DNA of 64,000 nucleotides from Acidovorax sp. YS12 (GCA_021496925.1 CP053915.1:1922001-1986000); one strand, 5' to 3'; counted from the stretch's first letter, positions 10,474-18,663 are shown. Numbers and translations are program-made. The notes: generated by a model from the letters alone, not told the origin.

Positions 10474-11231
10474 GATGCGGGCTGCTCCGCCTGGACCAGA
10501 TCGGCGAAATTCATGCGGCACTCGGTGATGCTCAGGCGCAGGGCCAGCAGCTCGGTGCTGTGGCGCATGAAGCAGTCCACGATCACCGGATCGAACGCCT
10601 TGCCGCGCTGCTCCTGCAGCATCTCCAGCGCCTGCTCGTGCGTGAAGGCGGGGCGGTAGACGCGGTCCATGGTGAGCGCATCATAGAAATCGACGACGCT
10701 CACGATCCGCCCCGACAGCGGAATGGCAGTGCCCGCGAGCTGCCGCGGATAGCCCTGGCCGTCCCAGCGCTCATGGTGCGTGAGCGCCACCTCGGAGGCC
10801 ATCTGGAACAGCGCGATGCGCGACTTGCCCAGGATGTCCGCGCCGATGGTCACGTGCCGGTTCATCACCTGGCGCTCCTCGGGCGTGAGGCTGCCGGGCT
10901 TCTTCAGCACGCTGTCGGGGATGCCGATCTTGCCCACGTCGTGCATCGGCGCGGCCTTGCGCAGCAGCAGGGCATAGGACCGGGACTGGCCCAGGTACAG
11001 CGCCAGCGCCTCGGCCAGGAAGCCGATGCGCACGATGTGCACGCCGGTGTCGTCGTCCTTGTATTCAGCCGCCATGGCCAGCAGGAACAGGGACTCGTGG
11101 TGGGCGCGCGCCACTTCCTGCAGCGCCTCGTTGCGCTCGTGGTACATGCGGCCCAGGTCGCAGATGATCTTCTCCATCTGTTCGGCCGCCGCGGGGTCGA
11201 ACTGCGTGGCCGCGCCGCTGGGCAGGATCAT
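10470..11231 (-). CDS. HD-GYP domain c-di-GMP phosphodiesterase
   Basis: 253 residues. After a short helical N-terminus the HD-GYP domain has every expected motif: YKDDDTGVH (about 58-65), MHDVGKIGIPD with the His97-Asp98 pair, NRH, THHERWDGQGYP with GYP at 160-162, and VVDFYDALT. The metal and GYP residues are intact, so it should hydrolyse cyclic di-GMP. The frame is open upstream, but in that region it only shadows the receiver gene. The ATG at 11231 overlaps the receiver stop codon by four bases. In effect the pair is a split version of the common REC-HD-GYP response regulator. Confidence 0.93.
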   Translation of the reverse strand: MILPSGAATQFDPAAAEQMEKIICDLGRMYHERNEALQEVARAHHESLFLLAMAAEYKDDDTGVHIVRIGFLAEALALYLGQSRSYALLLRKAAPMHDVGKIGIPDSVLKKPGSLTPEERQVMNRHVTIGADILGKSRIALFQMASEVALTHHERWDGQGYPRQLAGTAIPLSGRIVSVVDFYDALTMDRVYRPAFTHEQALEMLQEQRGKAFDPVIVDCFMRHSTELLALRLSITECRMNFADLVQAEQPAS

Positions 11232-11614
11232 GGCAGCTCCGTGGGTTGTGCGCCCAGCGTGTCGATGGTCTCGATCAGCTTGAGCGGGCTGAAGGGCTTG
11301 AGCAGGTAGGCGTCGGCGCCCGCGTTCATGCCGGCCTCCACGTCCTGGCTCTGCCCACGCGCCGTGAGCAACACCACCTGGGGGCGGCCGAGCGCCAGAT
11401 CGGTCTTGGCCAGCCGGCACAGGTCGAGCCCATTCAGCTTGCCCGGCATCATGACGTCCAGCAGCAGCAGGTCGGGGCGCAGCCGCCGCACCGCCTCCAG
11501 CCCCTCGTCGGCGTTCGCGGCCTCGTGGATTTCGTAGTCCTCGAACTCCAGGGTCAGGCGAACCAGCTTGCGAATGTCCGCGTGGTCTTCGACGATCAGG
11601 ATGCGCTTGCTCAT
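11228..11614 (-). CDS. Single-domain response regulator (CheY-like receiver)
   Basis: 128 residues comprising one receiver domain: acidic pocket VEDH near residue 9, phospho-acceptor Asp53 in LLLLDVMMPG, Thr in LLTARG and Lys in YLLKPFSP. It is the first gene of the minus-strand operon RR, HD-GYP, solute-binding protein, kinase, kinase. As it has no output domain, it probably works through the HD-GYP protein to which it is translationally coupled. It is divergent from the HTH gene at 11689 across a 74-base AT-rich promoter region. Confidence 0.93.
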   Translation of the reverse strand: MSKRILIVEDHADIRKLVRLTLEFEDYEIHEAANADEGLEAVRRLRPDLLLLDVMMPGKLNGLDLCRLAKTDLALGRPQVVLLTARGQSQDVEAGMNAGADAYLLKPFSPLKLIETIDTLGAQPTELP

Positions 11615-11688
11615 GGTGGAAATTCAACAGTTTGTTACTTATCGAATCTATCATATTTGCTCTTTTTTATTGATAGAATTTGCCTTCG

Positions 11689-12373
11689 ATGGAAAAAGAT
11701 TTGCTCAATGCCCTTCCCGAAGAGTGCAGCACACGCGACGTGGCGCAGGCACTCGGTCTGGCCGTGCGCTCGGTGCAGCTCATGGTGGATCGTGGCGAGC
11801 TGCAGGCCTGGAAGACGCCTGGCGGCCACCGCCGCATCACGCGCGCCTCGGTACAGCAATGGCTGGAACATCACCAGGGCCGCCCTGCGAGCGCCGCGGC
11901 GGCGCCATCCCAGCCGCCGGCCCAACCGCTGTCCACGGCCAGCGCTCCCAAGCCATCCAGCGCCAGCGAAGGCGCCCCCCCCACCGGCACAGCGCCGCCC
12001 GCGCGTCCTGCTGATCGAGGATTCCGCCCATTTCCAGAACCTGGTGCGCCTGCTGATGGCCCACAACTTTCCGCACGTCGACCTGCACGTGGCAGAGGAC
12101 GGCTTCGTCGGCCTGGCCATGGCCGGCGAGCTGCAGCCCGACGTGCTCCTGGTGGACATCCTGCTGCCCGGCATCGACGGCGCCACGCTGATCGCCCGGC
12201 TGCGCTCGCACCCCCAATTCCAGCGCAGCCGCCTGATCGTGGTCACCTCGCTGGACGAAGCCCAGCGCGGGGTCTATGCCTTTGCGCTGACCGGGCTGCC
12301 CGTGGTGCACAAGCCGCAGATGGTGCAAGAGCTGCCCCCACTGCTCAAGGCCTGCCTCGACGGTGCCGGCTGA
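11689..12373 (+). pseudogene. HTH (excisionase/MerR-like) plus receiver protein, split by a frameshift at a C8 tract
   Basis: The first part (from ATG 11689) encodes a helix-turn-helix of the MerR/excisionase type: CSTRDVAQALGLAVRSVQLM, then a DRGELQAW wing and KTPGGHRRI. A Pro/Ala-rich linker follows. The continuation of this frame is nonsense, while the +1 frame downstream encodes a full receiver domain (VLLIEDSAHFQNLV, phospho-Asp in LLVDILLPG, VVHKP) ending at 12373. The frames join if one base is skipped in the linker, where a run of eight C residues lies at 11975-11982. The receiver half has no convincing start of its own. The gene is therefore broken, phase-variable, recoded or mis-sequenced; intact, it would be a DNA-binding response regulator of about 227 residues. 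Confidence 0.75.
11975..11982 (+). other. C8 homopolymer at the frameshift point
   Basis: Eight consecutive C residues in the Pro-rich linker between the HTH and receiver parts. A seven-C version would restore one continuous frame. Such tracts are typical sites of slipped-strand mispairing and also of sequencing error. Confidence 0.7.
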
Positions 12374-12380
12374 AACCGCC

Positions 12381-13133
12381 ATGGCCCTGCCCCGCGTACT
12401 CTTGCTTGAGGATGACCCGGCGGTGCGCCGCTTCGTGGCGCTGGCGCTCGAATCCCTGCCCTTGCAGCTGCTGCCGTGCGGCACGCTGGCCGAAGCGCGG
12501 GCGCTGCTCGGGCACACCTCCGTGCAACTGGTGCTGATGGACCTGGCACTGCCCGACGGTTCGGGCCAGGATCTGCTGCCGTCGCTGCCCACGCAAGACG
12601 GCACGGGCTGCCGCACCATCGTCTTCAGCGGCGCGGTGGACGCCGCCCTGCAGCGCCAACTCCAGAGCCAGGGCGCCTGGCGGGTCCTGGCCAAGCCCGT
12701 CGGCGTGGGGCTGCTGCTCGAAACCGTGCGCGAAGCATTGCAGGACGCCATGCAGGCCGGCCCGCTGCCCACCGGCCTGCCACCCGAGCCGGCCGCCGAA
12801 ACCAGCGCCCAGGACCCGGTGGCGGCGTTCTTCGGCGGCGACCACGGCCTCTACCAGGCCTACCTGGCAAGCTGCCTCGCCCAGTTCGGCAACGACCTGG
12901 CGCAAGGCGACGCCGCCGCACGGGCCCACGACGCACCCGCCCTGCAGCGCGTGGCCCACAGCCTCAAGTCGGTGCTGACCATGCTGGGCCAGCAACATGC
13001 GGCCCAGGAAGCGCGCGAGATCGAAGCGCACGCGGCCGCAGGCGCGACCGCGGAAATGCGCGGCGGCTGGCAGCGGCTGCGCCAGCAGCTGCGCGCCTTC
13101 ATGGCACAGCACACGCCCTCCCAGCCCGGCTGA
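12381..13133 (+). CDS. Receiver-Hpt phosphorelay protein
   Basis: 250 residues from the ATG at 12381; an in-frame GTG six codons earlier (12363), overlapping the preceding gene, is an alternative. The N-terminal receiver domain has LLEDDPAVRR, Asp54 in LVLMDLALPDGSG and AKPVG. After a Pro-rich linker (about 125-145) comes a four-helix Hpt domain with His193 in VAHSLKSVLTMLG. Receiver and Hpt in one chain mark it as an intermediate of a multistep phosphorelay; neither neighbouring kinase has its own receiver or Hpt, so this protein could complete the relay. The assignment of partners is inference from proximity. Confidence 0.88.
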   Translation: MALPRVLLLEDDPAVRRFVALALESLPLQLLPCGTLAEARALLGHTSVQLVLMDLALPDGSGQDLLPSLPTQDGTGCRTIVFSGAVDAALQRQLQSQGAWRVLAKPVGVGLLLETVREALQDAMQAGPLPTGLPPEPAAETSAQDPVAAFFGGDHGLYQAYLASCLAQFGNDLAQGDAAARAHDAPALQRVAHSLKSVLTMLGQQHAAQEAREIEAHAAAGATAEMRGGWQRLRQQLRAFMAQHTPSQPG

Positions 13134-13168
13134 TCCGCAGCGGCCGGCGGCAACGCGCCGCCGCGTGC

Positions 13169-14320
13169 CTACGCTACCTCGACACGGTTACGCCCCAGTG
13201 CCTTGGCACGGTACAGCGCACGATCGGCCAGCCCCAGCAGACTATCGACCGTGGCATCGGCCGCCACGGGATGCAGGGTGTGCAGGCCGATGCTCACGGT
13301 CACGGGGAGCACGGTGCCATCGGGCATCACGAAGCGCCCGGCCTCCACCGCGCCGCGCAGCCGCTCCGCCAGGGCAGCGGCCCCGGCCGCGCCGGTGCCA
13401 GGAAGCACGATGATGAACTCCTCGCCGCCCCAGCGCCCCGCGATGTCGCAGGCGCGCAGATGGCCGCGCAGGCCCGCGGCCAGATCGCGCAGCACCTGGT
13501 CGCCGCTGAGGTGGCCCAGGGTGTCGTTGATGCGCTTGAAGAAATCCACGTCCAGCAACAGCAGCGACAGCGGCTGCCGCGCCCGGCAGGCCCAGGCGAT
13601 CTGCTGCTCCAGCGCCTGCAGGACATGCCGCCGGTTGTGCAGCCCGGTCAGCTCATCCATGAAGGCGAGCGTGTGGTTGCGCGCATCGGCACGCTCCTTG
13701 ATCATCACCACGATACCGAAGTTGGCGAGGATCATCGCCACCGCCGCCATGGCGAAGACCAGCGTCTGCAAGGAGCCCGAGTCGGTGATGGAGTCCATCT
13801 CCAGCCGCCCCGCCACCGCCGCCGCCGCGCGCACCACCAAGGCCAGCGCCGACAAGGCGAGGCCCGCCATCACGAAGAACTTGCCGCGCCCCGGCGTTTC
13901 GGCCCAGCGCTGGCCCATGGCCACGGCGAACTGCGCGAACTGCAGGCACAGCGCGCAGGCCAGCACCACGACGCGGGCATGGATGTGGCCCAGCAGCATG
14001 GCGAACAGCGCGCCCAGCGCCGGCACGGGCAGCCATATCCACCAGCGCGGCGCCTTGCGCCCCTGGAACTGGTACAGCCCTTCCTGCATGAGCGCGAAGG
14101 CGCCGGCCAGCAGCATATTGGCCAGCACCACGGAGAACCAGTCGCCGACCTGCCCGCGCAGCATGTACAGCACGTACGCGGCGCAGTGCGCCGCGAGCGC
14201 GAGTCCCCAGTAGAACAAGCCGTCGGCACGGTCGCGCCGCGCCACCAGGCCCAGGCACACCGCCAGGGTGGCGGTGAGCACGGTGTTGGCCAGCATCAAG
14301 GAAGGTGTGTGCAACGTCAT
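13169..14320 (-). CDS. Membrane-bound GGDEF diguanylate cyclase
   Basis: 383 residues. About six hydrophobic segments fill residues 1-210 (for example LANTVLTATLAVCLGLVA at the N-terminus and AMAAVAMILANFGIVVMI before the catalytic part), followed by a GGDEF domain: DELTGLHNRRH, DVDFFKRINDTLGH and the active-site RWGGEEF. An RxxD inhibitory site (RACD) lies five residues before GGEEF, so product inhibition is expected. The ATG overlaps the stop of the chemotaxis receptor gene (ATGA), which couples c-di-GMP synthesis to that receptor. It opposes the HD-GYP enzyme encoded 3 kb away. Confidence 0.93.
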   Translation of the reverse strand: MTLHTPSLMLANTVLTATLAVCLGLVARRDRADGLFYWGLALAAHCAAYVLYMLRGQVGDWFSVVLANMLLAGAFALMQEGLYQFQGRKAPRWWIWLPVPALGALFAMLLGHIHARVVVLACALCLQFAQFAVAMGQRWAETPGRGKFFVMAGLALSALALVVRAAAAVAGRLEMDSITDSGSLQTLVFAMAAVAMILANFGIVVMIKERADARNHTLAFMDELTGLHNRRHVLQALEQQIAWACRARQPLSLLLLDVDFFKRINDTLGHLSGDQVLRDLAAGLRGHLRACDIAGRWGGEEFIIVLPGTGAAGAAALAERLRGAVEAGRFVMPDGTVLPVTVSIGLHTLHPVAADATVDSLLGLADRALYRAKALGRNRVEVA

Positions 14321-15903
14321 TGCGGCGCGGCCCAGGCGCGCACGCGTCCCGCGCCGGCCTGCCCCAGATCGAAAACGGCCACGGTCTGCACCAGTTCCTG
14401 GGCCTGGTTGTTCAGGCTGGCGGCGGCAGCGGCCATTTCCTCGACCAGGGCGGCGTTCTGCTGCGTGGCCTGGTCCATCTGCGTCACCGCCTCGTTGACC
14501 TGGTCCACGCCCTGGCTCTGCTCGGTGCTGGCGGCACTGATCTCGCCCATGATGCCAGTCACCCGCCCGATGGCCTGCACCACCTCGGCCATCGTCTCGC
14601 CGGCACGGTCCACCAGCGCCGACCCCGTATCCACGCGGTCCACGCTGGTGCCGATCAGATCCTTGATCTCCCGGGCCGCCTCGGCGCTGCGCCCGGCCAG
14701 CGCGCGCACCTCGGTCGCCACCACAGCGAACCCCCGGCCCTGCTCGCCCGCCCGGGCCGCCTCCACGGCGGCATTGAGCGCCAGGATGTTGGTCTGGAAG
14801 GCGATGCTGTCGATCACCTGGATGATGTCGGCGATCCGGCGCGCGCTGTCGTTGATCTCCTTCATGGTGCGCACCACGTCGGCCACCACCTCGCCCCCCT
14901 GGGCCGCCACCGAGGAGGCGCTTTGCGCCAGCTGGTTGGCCTGGCGCGCGTTGTCCGCGTTCTGGCGCACCGTGGTGTTGAGCTGCTCCATCGAGGCCGC
15001 CGTCTCCTGCAGCGCGCTGGCTTGGCCCTCGGTGCGCGCGGACAGATCCTGGTTGCCCTGGGCGATCTGCGCACTGGCGGTGGCCACGCTCTCCGAGCCT
15101 TCGCGCACCTTGCACACCACCTGCACCAGGCTTTCCTGCATGTGCTGCAGCGCCTGCAGCAGCTGGCCCGCCTCGTCCCGGCTGTGCACTTCGATCTGGC
15201 TGCGCAGGTCGCCACCCGATACGGCCTGGGCCACGCGCACGGCCTGCCGCAGCGGGACTGTGATGGAGCGCATGATCCACACCGCCAGCAGCAGCCCGGC
15301 CACCAGGCCGCCGGCTCCCAGGCCGAGCAGCAGCATGCGCGCGAACTGCGCCTCGGCCTTGGCGCGGGCGCCGGCCTCGTTCACCAGCCGCTCCTGCAGC
15401 TTGGCCAGGCGGTCCACACGGTCCTGCACCGTCGCCAGCTCCACCAGCGTGTGCTCCTGCAGCTCGGCGAAGGCCTCTTCCTTGCGGCCTGCGTCCACCA
15501 GCTCGTTGAACTTGGCCTGCGAGGTGACGTAGCGGCCGCGCGCGGCCTCGGCCTCGCTCAGGAACTGCTTGCCCTCGTCCTTGTAGACCAGCTCCTGCAG
15601 CGTCTTGAAGGCCTGCACGAAGGTCTCGCGGCCCGCCAGGATCTCGGCGCGCTTTTGCGCGCGCTGGGCGCCGGTCTCGGCGAAATAGATTTCGATGGTG
15701 CGGCGCGCGTTCGCCTGGGCGATGGAGCTGAGCGTGTTCGACGCCTCGGCCTTCACCCACTCGCGCTCGATGATCTGGCGGTTGGTTTCGAGCAGGCTGC
15801 CGAGCTGCAGCAGGCCCACAGCCACCATGGTGAGCATCGTTGCGATGAGCAGGCCAAAGCCCAGGGCCAGACGGGTACTTATTTTTAGATTGCGAAGGGA
15901 CAT
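14317..15903 (-). CDS. Methyl-accepting chemotaxis protein
   Basis: 528 residues. TM1 near 10-32 (LALGFGLLIATMLTMVAVGLL), a periplasmic four-helix-bundle sensor with QIIEREWVKAEA and GRETFVQAFKTLQELVYKDE stretches, TM2 near 190-212, HAMP, then a cytoplasmic signalling hairpin containing the conserved tip sequence (IDSIAFQTNILALNAAVEAA). The C-terminus ends WAAPQ, with no CheR/CheB-binding pentapeptide. The frame is open further upstream through AT-rich non-coding sequence, but MSLRNLKISTRLALG is the standard start. No che genes are in the window. Confidence 0.93.
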   Translation of the reverse strand: MSLRNLKISTRLALGFGLLIATMLTMVAVGLLQLGSLLETNRQIIEREWVKAEASNTLSSIAQANARRTIEIYFAETGAQRAQKRAEILAGRETFVQAFKTLQELVYKDEGKQFLSEAEAARGRYVTSQAKFNELVDAGRKEEAFAELQEHTLVELATVQDRVDRLAKLQERLVNEAGARAKAEAQFARMLLLGLGAGGLVAGLLLAVWIMRSITVPLRQAVRVAQAVSGGDLRSQIEVHSRDEAGQLLQALQHMQESLVQVVCKVREGSESVATASAQIAQGNQDLSARTEGQASALQETAASMEQLNTTVRQNADNARQANQLAQSASSVAAQGGEVVADVVRTMKEINDSARRIADIIQVIDSIAFQTNILALNAAVEAARAGEQGRGFAVVATEVRALAGRSAEAAREIKDLIGTSVDRVDTGSALVDRAGETMAEVVQAIGRVTGIMGEISAASTEQSQGVDQVNEAVTQMDQATQQNAALVEEMAAAAASLNNQAQELVQTVAVFDLGQAGAGRVRAWAAPQ

Positions 15904-15918
15904 ACAGGGATCTCGACT

Positions 15919-15970
15919 CGATAAAAACGATAAAAGATGTGCAACTCCGTGAAGTTTATCATTTTTATCG
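15919..15970. promoter_or_regulatory. 16-bp inverted repeat in the chemotaxis-receptor promoter
   Basis: CGATAAAAACGATAAA (15919-15934) and TTTATCATTTTTATCG (15955-15970) are inverted copies with one mismatch, 20 bases apart. Each arm contains two ATAAA/TTTAT half-units. The site lies immediately upstream of the receptor start and is the only AT-rich stretch nearby. It looks like a cooperative operator rather than a terminator, as no gene ends there. Confidence 0.55.
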
Positions 15971-16073
15971 TATTTGTCAAAAACGAAACCAGATGCATGC
16001 CCCGAGGAACGGCCATGGCAGGCAGCGCGCAGCCGCCCCGGCAAGCCGGAGGGCCTAAAGAAAAAATGGAACG

Positions 16074-16128
16074 AATATGCCGCCAGCGCTTATCCAGCAA
16101 GCGCAAGCAGCTATCAAATCAAGAGTCG
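16074..16128 (+). repeat. Family B intergenic repeat, copy 1
   Basis: Shares CCAGCGCTTATCCAGCAAGC, GCAAGCAGCTAT and an AATCAAGAGT tail with the other family B copies. It lies between the chemotaxis-receptor start and the ispH stop, both on the minus strand, yet is in plus orientation. The first half-site GCGCTT and second AAGCGC form a small hairpin. Confidence 0.75.
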
Positions 16129-16142
16129 TTCAGTGCCTGGCT

Positions 16143-17087
16143 TCAGGCAGCGCCGGTCTTGAGCCCCTTGGGCAGGGGGAATTTCACCGTCTCTTCGATG
16201 CCGTCCATGCTGCGCACCGAGACGGCGCCCAGCGCCTTGATGCGCGCGATCACCGCCTGCACCAGAACCTCGGGGGCCGAAGCGCCCGCCGTCAGGCCCA
16301 CGCGCGCGATGCCGGTGAACCACTCGGGGCGCAGCTCATCGGCCGCGTCCACCATGTACGCCGTGGTGCCCAGGCGCGCCGCCAGTTCGCGCAGGCGGTT
16401 GCTGTTAGAGCTGGTCGGGCTGCCCACGACGATGACCAGGTCCACCTGCGAGGACAGCAGCTTCACCGCGTCCTGGCGGTTCTGCGTGGCGTAGCAGATG
16501 TCCTGCTGCTTGGGCTCGCGGATGCGCGGAAAGCGCGCGCGCACCGCCGCCGTGATCTCGGCGGCATCGTCCACGCTGAGCGTGGTCTGGGTGACCACGG
16601 CGAGCTTCCCGGTCTGCGCGGGCTGCACCCGCGCCACGTCGGCCACGTCTTCCACCAGGTGGATGCCGTGGTCGAGCTGGCCCATGGTGCCCTCGACCTC
16701 GGGGTGCCCCTTGTGGCCGATCATGATGAATTCGTAGCCCTCCTTGGCGAGCTTGGCCACTTCGACGTGCACCTTGGTCACCAGCGGGCAGGTGGCGTCG
16801 AAGATGGTGAAGCCGCGCGCCCGCGCCTCGCGCTGCACTGCCTGGCTCACGCCATGGGCCGAAAACACCAGCGTGGCGCCGGGCGGCACATCGCCCAGCT
16901 CCTCGATGAAGATCGCACCCTTGGCCTTGAGGTCATTGACCACGTAGGTGTTGTGCACGATCTCGTGGCGCACGTAGATGGGCGCGCCGAACTTGGCCAG
17001 CGCGCGCTCGACGATCTCGATGGCCCGGTCCACGCCGGCGCAGAAGCCGCGCGGCTCGGCCAGAAGAATTTCCTGTGGGATTCGCAT
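16143..17087 (-). CDS. ispH: 4-hydroxy-3-methylbut-2-enyl diphosphate reductase
   Basis: Last enzyme of the MEP isoprenoid pathway, reducing HMBPP to IPP and DMAPP with an iron-sulfur cluster. 314 residues, normal length. The three cluster cysteines are at 16 (EPRGFCAGV), 100 (FDATCPLV) and 198 (QQDICYATQNR); His45 (EIVHN), His78 (SAHGV) and the HPEVEGT loop (His128, Glu130) form the substrate pocket. It sits downstream of an FkpB-type isomerase gene on the same strand, an order conserved in many proteobacteria (fkpB-ispH), with a family A repeat between them. Confidence 0.98.
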   Translation of the reverse strand: MRIPQEILLAEPRGFCAGVDRAIEIVERALAKFGAPIYVRHEIVHNTYVVNDLKAKGAIFIEELGDVPPGATLVFSAHGVSQAVQREARARGFTIFDATCPLVTKVHVEVAKLAKEGYEFIMIGHKGHPEVEGTMGQLDHGIHLVEDVADVARVQPAQTGKLAVVTQTTLSVDDAAEITAAVRARFPRIREPKQQDICYATQNRQDAVKLLSSQVDLVIVVGSPTSSNSNRLRELAARLGTTAYMVDAADELRPEWFTGIARVGLTAGASAPEVLVQAVIARIKALGAVSVRSMDGIEETVKFPLPKGLKTGAA

Positions 17088-17110
17088 ATCAGTTTTTCAT
17101 GGTGCTACGC

Positions 17111-17253
17111 ACCACCACCCACGCCGCACGAAACCGGCGCGGCCTCGGCGAGGGCAGCCGAGCAAGGGCCGCCCTGCAGCGAGGGCTGCGTCCCCCTTCC
17201 CGAAGCGCGCAGCGCGTAGAGAGAAGGGGGAAGCCGCGTAGCGGCTCAGGGGG
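17111..17253 (-). repeat. Family A intergenic repeat, copy 1
   Basis: Read on the minus strand it begins CCCCCTGAGCCGCTACGCGG, continues CTTCCCCCTTCTCTCTACGC and GGGGGACGCAGCCCTCGCTG, and ends with CGCGCCGGTTTCGTGC. It fills the gap between fkpB and ispH and contains several small hairpins. The same modules recur at 36044-37470, 43461-43606 and 52454-52562. Confidence 0.85.
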
Positions 17254-17258
17254 ATGCC

Positions 17259-17720
17259 TCACAGGACACCGATGATCTGCACCTCGAACGTCACCGGCTG
17301 GCCCGCCAGCGGGTGGTTGAAGTCGAACAGCACGGCGCCGTCCTCGCGCACCTGCACCACGGCGCCGGCATAGCTGCCCTGGCCGTCGGGCGTGGGGAAC
17401 TGCACCACGTCGCCCACGTGGTACTGCTCATCCGGGTCACCGAAGTCGTTGAGCAGCTTGCGCGCCACCCACTGCTGCATCTCGGGGTTGCGCTCGCCGA
17501 ACGCCTCGCCGGCCAGCAGGGCGAACGACACGCGCTCGCCCTCCGACAGCCCGACCAGGCGCTGTTCGACGGCGGGCGACAGCTCGCCCGCGCCCAGCGA
17601 CAGCGTGGCCGGCTTGTCGTTGAAGGTGTTGATCACGTCGCCCTGCGGCCCGGCCAGGCGGTAGTGCAGGGTCAGGAACGAACCGTTCTGGACAACGGCG
17701 GGGGTGGAGCTGGAAGTCAT
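17259..17720 (-). CDS. fkpB: FKBP-type peptidyl-prolyl cis-trans isomerase (FkpB/SlpA-like)
   Basis: 153 residues. An FKBP domain interrupted by an IF (flap) chaperone insert, as in SlpA/FkpB: FLTLHYRLAG at the first strand, FNDKPATLSLGAGELSPAVE, then GLSEGERVSF, GEAFGERN and, after the insert, DFNHPLAGQPVTFEV. It assists folding of soluble proteins. The start at 17720 fits the family (MTSSSTPAVVQNG); the longer open frame upstream shadows radC on the other strand. It is upstream of ispH on the same strand and divergent from radC. Confidence 0.92.
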   Translation of the reverse strand: MTSSSTPAVVQNGSFLTLHYRLAGPQGDVINTFNDKPATLSLGAGELSPAVEQRLVGLSEGERVSFALLAGEAFGERNPEMQQWVARKLLNDFGDPDEQYHVGDVVQFPTPDGQGSYAGAVVQVREDGAVLFDFNHPLAGQPVTFEVQIIGVL

Positions 17721-17826
17721 GGGGATTCCTCTGGGGGCGGAGCGCGGCCCGGCAAGCCGTGCCGATAAACTGCCGCGCATTGTAAAAACCCCGGGGATAC
17801 CCCCACTGCCCGAGCGCGGAGCGCCC

Positions 17827-18504
17827 ATGCCCCTCAAAGACCTGCCCCCGGACGCCCAGCCGCGCGAGAAGCTGCTGGCGCGCGGCCCCACCGCCCTGGC
17901 CGACGCCGAGCTGCTGGCCATCGTGCTGCGCACCGGCACCGCCGGGCGCGGCGTGCTGCAGATGGCGCAGGAACTGCTCGCGCACTTCGGCGGCATCGCC
18001 GGGCTGCTGCACACCGACGTGCAGGCGCTGCGCCACTTCAAGGGCCTGGGCGGCAACGCCAAGCGCGCCGAACTGGCCGCCGTGCTGGAGCTGGCGCGCC
18101 GCGCGCTGGCCCAGCAGCTGCGCGAGCGCGAGGTGTTCGACACCCCCGGCGCCATGCGGCACTACCTGCAACTGCACCTGGCCGCCCGGGGGCACGAGGT
18201 GTTCGCGGTGCTGTTCCTCGACAGCCAGAACCGGCTGCTGGCCATGGAGGAGCTGTTTCGCGGCACGCTCACGCAAACCTCGGTCTACCCCCGCGAAGTG
18301 GTGCTGCGCGCGCTGCACCACCACGCCGCCGCCGTGGTGCTGGCGCACAACCACCCCAGCGGCAGCGTGCAGCCCAGCCGCGCCGACGAAGCGCTGACGC
18401 AAACCCTCAAGGCCGCGCTGGGGCTGATCGACGTGCGCGTGCTGGACCACGTCATCGTCGCGCCGGGGCAGGCGCTGTCGATGGCGGAACAGGGGCTGGT
18501 CTAG
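17827..18504 (+). CDS. radC: RadC-family JAB1/MPN metalloprotein
   Basis: 225 residues with an N-terminal HhH-like region (about 1-95) and a C-terminal JAMM domain. The metal motif is present as AHNHPSGSVQPSRAD, with two histidines and an aspartate. The cellular role of RadC is unsettled despite the name. The frame is open before the ATG, but PLKDLPPDAQPREKLLARGP is the normal start. The stop TAG abuts directly on the long palindromic element. Confidence 0.95.
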   Translation: MPLKDLPPDAQPREKLLARGPTALADAELLAIVLRTGTAGRGVLQMAQELLAHFGGIAGLLHTDVQALRHFKGLGGNAKRAELAAVLELARRALAQQLREREVFDTPGAMRHYLQLHLAARGHEVFAVLFLDSQNRLLAMEELFRGTLTQTSVYPREVVLRALHHHAAAVVLAHNHPSGSVQPSRADEALTQTLKAALGLIDVRVLDHVIVAPGQALSMAEQGLV

Positions 18505-18663
18505 TGTGCTGCCCCGTAAATAGCTGCACAAAATGAAATCGATGGATTCGTGTTCAGGGCGAGGCGCAAACCGCAGTGATAGCCGTAGCTATCACGAGGA
18601 TTTGCAACGACGCCCTGGGCGCGAAGACGCGATTTCATGTGCAGTTATTTACGGGACAGCACA
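18505..18663. repeat. 159-bp long palindromic (MITE-like) element
   Basis: The ends TGTGCTGCCCCGTAAATAGC and ACGGGACAGCACA are inverted copies: 23 of 25 terminal bases pair. Inner parts also pair: AATGAAATC with GATTTCAT, CAGGGCG with CGCCCTG, and GTGATAGC with GCTATCAC around the centre CGTA. Nearly the whole element can fold as one hairpin. It has no coding capacity and no obvious target duplication. It begins at the base after the radC stop codon. Confidence 0.85.

Noticed and set aside
12476..15532. 1018-residue plus-strand open frame over the GGDEF and chemoreceptor genes
   Set aside because: It is antisense to two genes with clear domains and motifs. Its translation is low-complexity Arg/His/Gln/Ala, as expected for the complementary strand of GC-rich genes.
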